From the NCBI RefSeq assembly GCF_016801025.1, contig NZ_CP068983.1, forward strand, positions 2,287,888 to 2,351,887: 64,000 nt of DNA, read 5' to 3'. Both the position numbers and the translations under genes were made by a program. The stretch comes from Paradevosia shaoguanensis. GTDB lineage: Bacteria; Pseudomonadota; Alphaproteobacteria; Rhizobiales; Devosiaceae. Of this stretch, positions 1 to 7,245 are shown piece after piece; position 1 is the first letter of the stretch; each line of letters starts with the position of its first letter. The notes beneath the pieces are model-generated. The model was not told the origin of the DNA and searched no databases. It worked only from the letters and a program-made list of their open reading frames with translations.

Positions 1-15
1 CCCGCCACGGAACTC

Positions 16-136
16 CTTCTTCCTTCTCCCCTTGAGGGAGAAGGTGGCGGCGCAGCCGACGGATGAGGGGTCAGCGATGCCGGCCAGAACCCCTCACCCG
101 CCCTTCAGGCGCCCTCTCCCTCAAGGGGGAGAGGGC
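16..136. repeat. intergenic inverted repeat upstream of fdxA
   Basis: The stretch near 23-43 (CCCCTTGAGGGAGAAGG) is mirrored by a CCCTCTCCCTCAAGGGG stretch near 112-130, and GATGAGGGGT near 62 pairs with ACCCCTCACC near 89. The whole is a nested inverted repeat. Similar CTTGAGGGAGA repeats are common between genes in Hyphomicrobiales. The rest of 137-407 shows no convincing gene; the fdxA promoter must lie there, but I cannot place it with confidence. Confidence 0.6.
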
Positions 137-407
137 CATGCGACACCATCCCGGCCGCCCCCCCCCCACGCACTCCCCGCCTCTTTACGTCCCAGGCTCT
201 GCGGCGGGGAAGCGCGGTGGTGGGGCGAAACGGAGCGCTGTGCGGGCGCCGGCTCCCATCCTCCTCCGCACCATCATTTCCCCACCCTGCCGGGTAGCGG
301 CAAAATGATGCCTTCTCATGGCCTTGCAGTCGTTATCGAAAAGGTCTAGCAGGAGCGGGTACTCCTAACGCCAAGCTTGAGCGCCGGCCGCGCTCGCCAG
401 GACTTAA

Positions 408-746
408 ATGACCTACGTCGTCACGGATAACTGCATTCGCTGCAAATACATGGATTGTGTCGAGGTTTGCCCCGTCGACTGTTTCTATGAAGGCGAGAAC
501 ATGCTGGTGATCCACCCGGACGAGTGTATCGACTGCGGTGTGTGCGAGCCGGAATGCCCGGCCGAGGCCATCAAGCCCGATACCGAAAGCGGTCTCGACA
601 AGTGGCTTGAAATCAATTCCAAGTACGCCAATACATGGCCCAACATCACCGAAAAGCGGGACGCTCCGGCGGACGCCAAGGAGATGGACGGGGTGGCTGA
701 CAAGTTCGAGAAATATTTCTCGGAAGCTCCCGGCGAAGGCGACTGA
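408..746 (+). CDS. fdxA: 7Fe ferredoxin FdxA
   Basis: This is a 112-residue soluble electron carrier. The N-terminal half has the two cysteine clusters of a [3Fe-4S][4Fe-4S] ferredoxin: CIRCKYMDC-x3-CPVDC at residues 9-24 and [12 protein letters not shown] at about 40-51. The second cysteine of the first cluster is followed by the spacing typical of the 7Fe (Azotobacter FdI-like) family. The acidic C-terminal extension (residues 60-112) is also usual for the family. Start codon ATG follows directly on a short purine-rich stretch. It lies just upstream of carD in the same direction, a frequent arrangement in Hyphomicrobiales. The redox partner cannot be told from the sequence. Confidence 0.95.
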   Translation: MTYVVTDNCIRCKYMDCVEVCPVDCFYEGENMLVIHPDECIDCGVCEPECPAEAIKPDTESGLDKWLEINSKYANTWPNITEKRDAPADAKEMDGVADKFEKYFSEAPGEGD

Positions 747-822
747 GTCGCAAGACGTCTAGTAACGAAAAGGCTTTGAATCCGGGCTTTGCCGCCCGCG
801 TTGAGGCTTTGATTCGTCACTT

Positions 823-851
823 TTGATTCTGCTGAAAATTTGTGCTATGGT
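823..851 (+). promoter_or_regulatory. candidate sigma70-type promoter of carD
   Basis: TTGATT (823-828) and TATGGT (846-851) are separated by 17 bases. This would start transcription near 858 and leave an untranslated leader of about 225 bases before the carD start at 1083. Within 747-1082 I see no gene. The promoter is read from the sequence only. Confidence 0.45.
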
Positions 852-1082
852 GATCCCATATGCAGTCAAGCCCGTCACATGACCCGGTGCCGCAAGGCAC
901 TGTTTTTTTGCAAGGATCATCAAAGCGTCGCATTTCCGGCCGGTCTCGCGGACCCGGCGGGGCATGCTATTAGGCTGCATAAAGCGCCCCGGGAAACGGG
1001 GGCAGGTTGGTTCATAAGTAGGGAACGGACGGCCTTGGTCGCGCAAGAGCTGTCCGTCGCGGCGTCAACTAGGAGTACACCC

Positions 1083-1637
1083 ATGGTTGCCAAGAAGCCC
1101 GTCCAGCGGCTCGGATTCAAGACGGGCGAGTATATCGTCTACCCGGCCCACGGCGTTGGCCTGATCACCTCGATCGATGAGCAGGAAGTTGCGGGGCTGA
1201 GCCTCGAGCTCTTCGTCATCTCGTTTGAGCAGGACAAGCTGACGCTGCGTGTCCCCACCGCCAAGATCAAATCAGTCGGCATGCGCAAGCTCGCCGAAGA
1301 AGATGTCGTGAAAAAGGCACTCGACACCGTAACCGGTCGGGCCCGCGTCAAGCGCACCATGTGGTCGCGTCGCGCCCAGGAATATGAAGCGAAAATCAAT
1401 TCGGGCGACCTGATCGCCATCTCGGAAGTCGTGCGCGATCTCTATCGCTCGGACGACCAGCCGGAGCAGTCCTATTCGGAACGCCAGCTCTTCGAGCAGG
1501 CGATGGACCGCATGAGCCGCGAGATCGCCGCCGTCAACAAGCTGACGCTGACCGAAGCCGTCCAGCTGATCGAAAAGAACCTCGCCAAGAGCCCCCGCCG
1601 CTCCAAGGCCGACCCGGCCGAGGAAGAGGCTGCATAA
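1083..1637 (+). CDS. carD: CarD family transcriptional regulator
   Basis: The 184-residue protein matches the CarD/CdnL family, which binds the RNA polymerase beta subunit and stabilises open promoter complexes, often at rRNA and stress promoters. The N-terminal RNAP-interaction (Tudor-like) domain is recognisable at residues 8-70 (FKTGEYIVYPAHGVG...). The C-terminal helical DNA-binding domain spans about 80-170. The ATG at 1083 was chosen because AGGAG lies about 7 bases upstream and the family motif begins right after it. The frame stays open for 81 codons upstream, but that part has no family similarity. The C-terminal tail is short and charged. A strong terminator follows. Confidence 0.93.
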   Translation: MVAKKPVQRLGFKTGEYIVYPAHGVGLITSIDEQEVAGLSLELFVISFEQDKLTLRVPTAKIKSVGMRKLAEEDVVKKALDTVTGRARVKRTMWSRRAQEYEAKINSGDLIAISEVVRDLYRSDDQPEQSYSERQLFEQAMDRMSREIAAVNKLTLTEAVQLIEKNLAKSPRRSKADPAEEEAA

Positions 1638-1663
1638 GCAGCTCTTGCAGAGATGGATTGAAG

Positions 1664-1692
1664 GAGGCCGGCAGCAATGCCGGCCTCTTTTG
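1664..1692 (+). terminator. intrinsic terminator of carD
   Basis: GAGGCCGGCA and TGCCGGCCTC form a perfect 10-bp stem with a GCAA tetraloop, followed by TTTTG. It lies 26 bases after the carD stop codon. Confidence 0.9.
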
Positions 1693-1812
1693 TTTCGTGG
1701 GGTACTTGGAGTGACTGACGCAGGTGCATAAGCGATTGCGGCGCCGGCTTACTCCCACTGCGTACCGTCGGCCGCTTACTGGCTACTCCCTCATTCCCAT
1801 CCCCACCACTGC

Positions 1813-1899
1813 ACTTCCCCGGGCGAAGACCCGGGGCCTATTGCACCCCTCCACTCGAGTGGAGGTATCCGTGGGCCCCGGCTCTACGGCCGGGGAAGT
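1813..1899. repeat. three-hairpin palindromic repeat, copy 1 (standalone)
   Basis: The 87-bp unit has three dyads: CCCCGGG/CCCGGGG, the perfect palindrome CTCCACTCGAGTGGAG, and CCCCGGC/GCCGGGG. It is bounded by ACTTCCCC and GGGGAAGT. The same unit recurs at 9166, 19835, 25071, 43989 and 48980. This copy lacks the outer terminal inverted repeats seen around the copies at 9166, 43989 and 48980. It fills most of the gap between carD and the convergent M48 gene. Confidence 0.85.
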
Positions 1900-1967
1900 G
1901 TTGTGGGTGAGGCGAAGGAGTATTCCTGGTCCAGCACGAGGAACCCGTACCTCGAACTCCTCCACCC

Positions 1968-3455
1968 CTACTGCAGCGTAACGATCTTGTACTTCTGCCC
2001 CGCCACCAGCGGATCGCCCGGCAGCAGGTTGTTGAGCACGTAGAACAGGTCATTCCCCCGCGTCAGTCCGCTCATCTGCTGCGCCAGCCCGGCAGCCGTG
2101 TCGCCGGCCCGTGCCGTCACGATCTTGAGCGCCACGCGCCGTACCGTCGAGAGATCGTTCCCCGCCGCGCGGCGGAAGCTGCGCAGCGTTTCGGCGGCGC
2201 CCTGGGCGAAGCGGTTGCTGTCCGATTTCGCCGCGAAGATGAAGCGGTAGACCACGCCGTCGAAGCGCATCACCGAGACGCGGAACGCCCATTGGTCGGT
2301 GCGTGCCACGCCCGAGGCCATATCGATGCCGTTATAGCTCTCGGCCTTGACGCTTGCCGCATCCAGCCCCGCGATCCAGCCCGACTTGAGATAGTCGACC
2401 AGCGAAACCGTCGGCGGTACCTCGGCGCTGTCGAAGCGCACGGCTTCGCCATCGCCGGCCACGCCTACCACGGCGTTCTGCGAATTCTGCAGCGTATAGC
2501 CAGCGGGCACGGTGAAGGTGAACTTGTTGCCCGGATGGACGAACTTGCGGCCCACGATCGAGCCTTGCGTCGGGCTCGGGCCGAAGGTCAGCCCGTCGAT
2601 GCCGGCCATATAGGTATCGCGATCGGTCTCGCCGCTTCCCGGGGCGCCGAACGAGCCTCGGGCTGTTTCGATGGCCTTCTGGATGCGGTCGGGTGTCGAG
2701 GGGTGCGAGGAGAGGAAGTCGTCGCCCTGGCCGGAATTGCCGGCCGCGAACTTGGCGAAACGGCTCATTACGCCGAGGAACCGAGAGGCGGCATAGGGAT
2801 CGTAGCCCGCCTTGCCGGCGATCATGATGCCTTCGCGGTCCGCCTCGAGCTCCTGCTGCTGGCTGAAGGCAGCCATCGATACCTTGGCGCGCTGTACCGA
2901 CTGGTCGGTCTGGGTATTGCCGCCGAAGACCGAGGTGATGACCTTGTCGACCACTTCGTTGGTGCGGGCGCGGTTGGTGCGGGCACGGGCATGGCGCAGG
3001 ATCACGTGCGCCATTTCGTGGGCCAGCACGGCCGCCAGTTCGCTCGAGTCATTGGCCAGCGCCAGAATACCGCGCGTGACATAGACATAGCCGCCGGGCA
3101 GGGCGAAGGCGTTGACCTCGGAGGAATCGAGGATGGTGATGGTGAACTTGGAATTGGGCTGGTTGGCCGCCGTCATCAGCCGGCCGACGATACGGGCCAG
3201 CATGATCTCGGCCGGGCGGTCCGAATAGATGCCGCCATAGGAGGCGATGATGCGCGGATGCTCGCGCAGGCCGATCACGGCGTCGGAGGGATCGGTGCCC
3301 GAAGGCACGGCGACGGCGGGCGCGTTGTTCTGGCCCGTCTGCGTCACCGAAATCTGCGATTGGGGGAAGAGGTTGGTGCAGGCCGCCAGCACAGCGACCG
3401 CCGGGAGGAGCAGGCCACCACGCAGACCAAACAGAACTCGCCGCAAACCCGTCAT
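1968..3455 (-). CDS. M48 family zinc metalloprotease lipoprotein with C-terminal LysM-like domain
   Basis: The 495-residue protein starts with a lipoprotein signal (LLLPAVAVLAAC, lipobox cysteine at about residue 26). The M48 catalytic motif HEMAH lies at about residue 146 with the downstream Glu-containing EADREG motif near 205. This places it with the BepA/LoiP-type periplasmic proteases that handle misassembled outer-membrane proteins. Residues 280-420 form an uncharacterised region, and the C-terminus (about 445-495, ARAGDTAAGLAQQM...) looks like a LysM-type domain that would bind peptidoglycan. Its ATG overlaps the stop codon of the upstream nuclease-fold gene (ATGA), so the two are probably translated together. 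Substrate is unknown. Confidence 0.9.
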   Translation of the reverse strand: MTGLRRVLFGLRGGLLLPAVAVLAACTNLFPQSQISVTQTGQNNAPAVAVPSGTDPSDAVIGLREHPRIIASYGGIYSDRPAEIMLARIVGRLMTAANQPNSKFTITILDSSEVNAFALPGGYVYVTRGILALANDSSELAAVLAHEMAHVILRHARARTNRARTNEVVDKVITSVFGGNTQTDQSVQRAKVSMAAFSQQQELEADREGIMIAGKAGYDPYAASRFLGVMSRFAKFAAGNSGQGDDFLSSHPSTPDRIQKAIETARGSFGAPGSGETDRDTYMAGIDGLTFGPSPTQGSIVGRKFVHPGNKFTFTVPAGYTLQNSQNAVVGVAGDGEAVRFDSAEVPPTVSLVDYLKSGWIAGLDAASVKAESYNGIDMASGVARTDQWAFRVSVMRFDGVVYRFIFAAKSDSNRFAQGAAETLRSFRRAAGNDLSTVRRVALKIVTARAGDTAAGLAQQMSGLTRGNDLFYVLNNLLPGDPLVAGQKYKIVTLQ

Positions 3456-4321
3456 TGTGTGGCCAAAACCTCAATCTGTTCGGGATGCGTGACCTCGATC
3501 CGCGGCCCGTCCTTATCGTCAACCCATCCACGAACCCGGATAAACGCGCCCCCCAGCGCCAGCGGGTCGAGGCCGCTCTCGGCAAAAAGCGGCAATGCCC
3601 GCTCACCGATCACGGCGGTAAAATCATCTTTCCAGTTGCGGCCGAAGTTGAGATAGACCCGTCCGCTCGCCTTGCCGGCCACGAGGACGCGGCCTTCCAC
3701 GAGCTCATATTGCCCCTGGCGCCCGGTCAGCATCTCGGGCCGTTCGGCCATAAGGATGCTGTAGTAGGGATCGCGCCAGATTCCAAGCCTCTCGGCGCGC
3801 GCACGGGCTTCTGCGGCCAGCAGTGATGCAAGGCAGGCACGGTTGTCGGCGTAGGAATAGACCCGGGCGAGCCCCGAGGCCACCATGGCGCCCTGCGCCC
3901 AGATTTCCTGTTCGCCGTCGCGTACGAACATCTGCGCCAGCACCCGCCCATAGCGGTCGCGCTCTTCCCCGCCATAACGCAGCAGCACCGGCTTCCCCAG
4001 CGCAAGCTCGGCCAGCGCGCTTTTGGCCTCGTGTCCGAGCGGCCAATCCTCGAAGCCCGGTCGGCCGAGCGCCAGCTTGGGCGCCTGCGTGCCGACGAGG
4101 CGGACGATGAGGCCGTTGTCGAGATGCACCGTGTCGCCGTCCGTGACTTCAGTCACGCGGCCGCGCGGGCCGTCGCGCAGCTCGCCACAACCCTCGGCAG
4201 TCGCGGGCAGCGACAGAGCTGCCAGCGCGGCAATGCTGAGAAGACTGGCTTTGAGCAAATCGGGCCCCACTCGACGGATCACGGCAGATTGCACGCAATT
4301 AAGGCAAAAATCATCCGCCAT
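3452..4321 (-). CDS. exported staphylococcal-nuclease-fold protein, catalytic residues altered
   Basis: The 289-residue protein has an N-terminal hydrophobic segment ending in LPATA (residues 24-42), then an SNase-like OB fold (about 50-175). The typical motif R-L-x-G-I-D-A-P-E reads RLVGTQAPK here, so the metal-binding Asp and the general-base Glu are replaced by Gln and Lys. The second arginine motif YGRVLA is intact. The protein is therefore probably not an active nuclease. A C-terminal region of about 100 residues has no recognised family. The ATG at 4321 was chosen because the signal sequence begins shortly after it; a longer frame exists upstream without family similarity. It is translationally coupled to the M48 protease lipoprotein. 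Confidence 0.75.
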   Translation of the reverse strand: MADDFCLNCVQSAVIRRVGPDLLKASLLSIAALAALSLPATAEGCGELRDGPRGRVTEVTDGDTVHLDNGLIVRLVGTQAPKLALGRPGFEDWPLGHEAKSALAELALGKPVLLRYGGEERDRYGRVLAQMFVRDGEQEIWAQGAMVASGLARVYSYADNRACLASLLAAEARARAERLGIWRDPYYSILMAERPEMLTGRQGQYELVEGRVLVAGKASGRVYLNFGRNWKDDFTAVIGERALPLFAESGLDPLALGGAFIRVRGWVDDKDGPRIEVTHPEQIEVLATQ

Positions 4322-4414
4322 TGCGCCAAAAGTGATCGTCCGTGAGCGGGAAAGCCGAACATTCGTCAGGGATTCACGTTGTCGCGCCAATGCTCTAAGC
4401 TTGGCCATCACCCC

Positions 4415-5146
4415 ATGGAATCGCGCATGCTCGCCGAAACCCTGATCTACGCGACCAGCTATTTCGCCACGCCCGAGCCCTTCCGCCCTCACATCTACGA
4501 AGCAGTGGGCCTGTGGGCGCGCGGCCGTCGTCAGGCGCAGGCCTGGCTGCCCCATACGCGCAAGACGGCGAGCCATATCGAACGCATGATCGCCAAACTC
4601 CCGCAGCGGCGCACCGTGGTCGTGCTCGGCTCCGGCCCGCTCTTCGATGTACCCGTCGAGTTCCTGGCCCGGCATTTCGAGCGCGTCGTGCTGGTCGATC
4701 GCGCCCATATCGCCCCCGCGCGCCGCCGCACCCGCATCCATGCCAATATCCGCCACGACTGGCGCGACCTGTCCGCCGCCACCATGGCCGATCCCCTGGG
4801 CTTCCTCGCCGGCATGCCCGAACTCGACTGGGTCATTTCCATCAACCTCGTCTCCCAGCTCGCCGCCGGCGCCCCGTTCGGCAGTGAGCGCAAGGTGGTC
4901 GATGCGCATCTCGACGATCTCACCCGGCTGCCCTGCGCGGTCTCGCTGGTCACCGATGTGAGCTACCGCACCCTCGATCGGGGCGGGGGCGAGCGCGAGC
5001 AGTTCGATCTCCTCTATGGCCGCCGCCTGCCGCAACCCGAGCGCAGCTGGGAATGGGAAGTCGCCCCGCTCGGCGAGGAAAGCCGCGCAACGCGCCGCGT
5101 CCACAAGGTCGCCTTCTATCCCGACTGGAAGCAGGCCGCTGCCTGA
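4415..5146 (+). CDS. hypothetical protein with Rossmann/methyltransferase-like core
   Basis: The 243-residue protein has no catalytic motif I can assign. Residues 60-120 read like a nucleotide-binding fold: VVVLGSGPLFDVP resembles motif I of class I SAM methyltransferases, and VVLVDRAHI ends a second strand with an acidic residue. Later segments (LDWVISINLVSQL) resemble motif IV to V. The ATG at 4415 is the first plausible start; another lies at 4427. The stop codon overlaps the start of the next gene (TGATG), so the pair forms a coupled operon. It is divergent from the nuclease-fold gene across about 90 bases. Activity and substrate are unknown. Confidence 0.7.
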   Translation: MESRMLAETLIYATSYFATPEPFRPHIYEAVGLWARGRRQAQAWLPHTRKTASHIERMIAKLPQRRTVVVLGSGPLFDVPVEFLARHFERVVLVDRAHIAPARRRTRIHANIRHDWRDLSAATMADPLGFLAGMPELDWVISINLVSQLAAGAPFGSERKVVDAHLDDLTRLPCAVSLVTDVSYRTLDRGGGEREQFDLLYGRRLPQPERSWEWEVAPLGEESRATRRVHKVAFYPDWKQAAA

Positions 5147-5751
5147 TGGTCGCCGAACACGAAAAGCCCTGGTCGCCCCTCGCGCCTGCCGAGGTCGCCA
5201 CGCTGCTCCGCGATGCGCCGTTCCCCTGGTGGATAGCCGGCGGCTACGCCATCGATCATTTCGTCGGACGCACGATCAGGCCTCACGGCGATATCGACGT
5301 CCTGCTCCTCCCCCATGACCACGAAAAGCTGCGCAGGCTGATGGCCGGCTGGGATTGCTGGGTCGCCGACCCGCCGGGCCGGCTCCGCCCCTGGCCGTTG
5401 GGCGAAAACCTCGCCCCCCAGATCCACGACATCTGGTGCCGCCCAAATCCGGATGCTCCGTGGGCCATCCAGTTCATGCTCGACGACGGGACTGCCGGCC
5501 ATTGGCAATCCCGCCGCAACGCCGCAATCACGCGGCCCCTCGCCGAACTAGGCGCGCGCAGCGAAGCGGGCATCCCCTACCTCGCCGCCGAGATCCAGCT
5601 CTTCTACAAGGCCAAATCCCCCCGCCCCAAGGACCTCCTCGACTTCGAGGCGGCCCTCCCGCTGCTCGCGGACGACCAGCGGGAATGGCTGGCCAAGGCT
5701 ATCACGCTTGCCTATGGCGAAGGGCATGACTGGCTGAAGAGGCTCGGCTAG
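5146..5751 (+). CDS. nucleotidyltransferase-like protein (AadA/LinB-like fold)
   Basis: The 201-residue protein contains WWIAGGYAIDHFVGR followed by HGDIDVLLL at residues 26-50. This matches the GG[Y/W]A(x)D...HxDIDV signature of the aminoglycoside-nucleotidyltransferase-like family. The D-x-D pair (GDIDV) would bind the metal ions. Later, PKDLLDFEAALP (about 165) matches the conserved K-D-x-x-D-F segment of these proteins. The ATG at 5146 lies in the stop codon of the preceding gene. Many chromosomal members have no known substrate, so drug resistance should not be assumed. Confidence 0.75.
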   Translation: MVAEHEKPWSPLAPAEVATLLRDAPFPWWIAGGYAIDHFVGRTIRPHGDIDVLLLPHDHEKLRRLMAGWDCWVADPPGRLRPWPLGENLAPQIHDIWCRPNPDAPWAIQFMLDDGTAGHWQSRRNAAITRPLAELGARSEAGIPYLAAEIQLFYKAKSPRPKDLLDFEAALPLLADDQREWLAKAITLAYGEGHDWLKRLG

Positions 5752-5798
5752 CGATCAGCGAAACACCGTAGCGCCGTTATGCTAGGCGACCGTTGATG

Positions 5799-6842
5799 CT
5801 AACGCTTGTTCGAAGTTCGTGGGCGGCGAGCGTCGTGGGGCGGTGGCCCGAGGACTCCTCGCTTGCCGTTACTTTCCGCGGTGAAGGTCACCTTCGCCTC
5901 TTCAAAGCAGCGCCGAATTTGGGCGAGAACCCCCGGGCCAACGCTCCGAGGAGAGGCTTCGGTGCGGCGCACGGTCGATAGAGAGACGCCGGCGGCGATC
6001 GCAAGCTGCTCCTTGGTCCAGCCGAGGAACGCTCTTGCCGCGCGCACCTGCGCCGCACTGAGTTCGGCTTCCGCGGCGATAGGCGTGCTTGTTGCCTTGA
6101 TGGAACTGACACAGATCCAATTTGCAATCTCGCCGCGAGGATCAAAGATCGGCGCACCCCGCGAAAGGGCGGCCACGAAAGAGCCATCCGCCATGATTGC
6201 GCGGTATTCGGAAGCATATCTATGGCGTCCCGCTATGGCGGATGCCCAGGCCGTCTTAACCTGCTCTCGGTCATCGGGGTGGACCGCCTCCAGCCGCTTC
6301 CAGCCCAGATGGTCGCCGCCGACAGCCCCCGTTAGGGCACGCCATTCCATGAGGTCGACCACCGCGCCATCAGCGCCAACCTTGCTCACGACAACGTCAA
6401 ACAGTTCTCTGATGACTGCCAGCAAGCCTGCTTCCTGCTGATAGGCTTCATGCCATTTTCTGACATCGGTGATGTCGAAAACCACACCGACCATCTTGAG
6501 TGGCTCGCCGAGCGTCGAATGGATTACGATTCCGCGCGTTCGCAGCCATCGGATTTCGCCTGTCGGACGAAGGATGCGGAAACGATGCTCGCCCGTCGCG
6601 TGGCTCACCAGGAATTCACCGGCGTCCCCCATGCGGGCCCGGTCGTCCGGATGTACCAGGGATTCGTACATCCTGAAGCTGATCTGGGGCGATTGGGGGT
6701 GCCCCATGATCTTTTGCATTCCGGGTGACCCGGTGACGAAGTCCGACTTGAAGTCCCAAACCCAGGTACCAATGGTACCCTCGCCCTCGATCAGAGCTGT
6801 CATGTCCGCGGCGGACATGACCTCACCGGCTGTCACATTCAT
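5799..6842 (-). CDS. PAS-domain protein with C-terminal helix-turn-helix
   Basis: The 347-residue soluble protein has a PAS fold at about residues 20-130 (WVWDFKSDFVTGSPGMQKIMG..., ending ITDVRKWHEAY), a second PAS-like region at about 145-250, and an XRE-like helix-turn-helix at about 265-325 (RAARAFLGWTKEQLAIAAGVSL...TVRRTE). This is a one-component sensor-regulator layout. No kinase or cyclase domain is present. No ligand can be assigned. It is divergent from the chemoreceptor gene across about 400 bases of unusually AT-rich DNA, and the two may respond to related signals. The C-terminal 25 residues are basic and probably disordered. Confidence 0.75.
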   Translation of the reverse strand: MNVTAGEVMSAADMTALIEGEGTIGTWVWDFKSDFVTGSPGMQKIMGHPQSPQISFRMYESLVHPDDRARMGDAGEFLVSHATGEHRFRILRPTGEIRWLRTRGIVIHSTLGEPLKMVGVVFDITDVRKWHEAYQQEAGLLAVIRELFDVVVSKVGADGAVVDLMEWRALTGAVGGDHLGWKRLEAVHPDDREQVKTAWASAIAGRHRYASEYRAIMADGSFVAALSRGAPIFDPRGEIANWICVSSIKATSTPIAAEAELSAAQVRAARAFLGWTKEQLAIAAGVSLSTVRRTEASPRSVGPGVLAQIRRCFEEAKVTFTAESNGKRGVLGPPPHDARRPRTSNKR

Positions 6843-7245
6843 CCAGATAAACCACCACGCAAAACGTCAGTAAAAACACCAATTCCGGAACAGTCGAATG
6901 GGTTCCGTGTAATCGACGTCGAGCGCGTGTTTCACAGCTCGTTGCTGGCTTCCAGTTTTAACGTTCGAGTTGTATGCGGATAGATTTTGTCTAATCCTGA
7001 ATTCGTCTGGATATCGCTTGATCATCCAACTCCTTATCTAAAGTCAAAGAACGGTATTTGCTCACTTTATTCTTCAAATATGAAGAGGTAGATTTAAAAT
7101 CGTTCAATGGTATCTTTAGGCGCGCGCTAAGCTGCGCTGATCAATACTGTTATCAAATAGGAAATAAGTCAAATTTTAATATCCGTGTCTTCATTGTGTG
7201 TTCGCGGGCTGGAGGCTCGCTAACCGCGATACCAGGAGGGATGGG
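6843..7245. other. AT-rich intergenic region between PAS-HTH gene and chemoreceptor
   Basis: This 400-bp stretch is visibly richer in A and T than its surroundings, especially 6950-7200. It must hold the divergent promoters of the two flanking sensor genes. I see no convincing gene, tRNA or terminator in it. The composition could mark a horizontally acquired segment or simply a large promoter region. Confidence 0.5.

Noticed and set aside
5146-5751. An aminoglycoside-resistance gene
   Set aside because: The fold signature is that of the wider nucleotidyltransferase family. The chromosomal context and divergence give no support for a resistance role.
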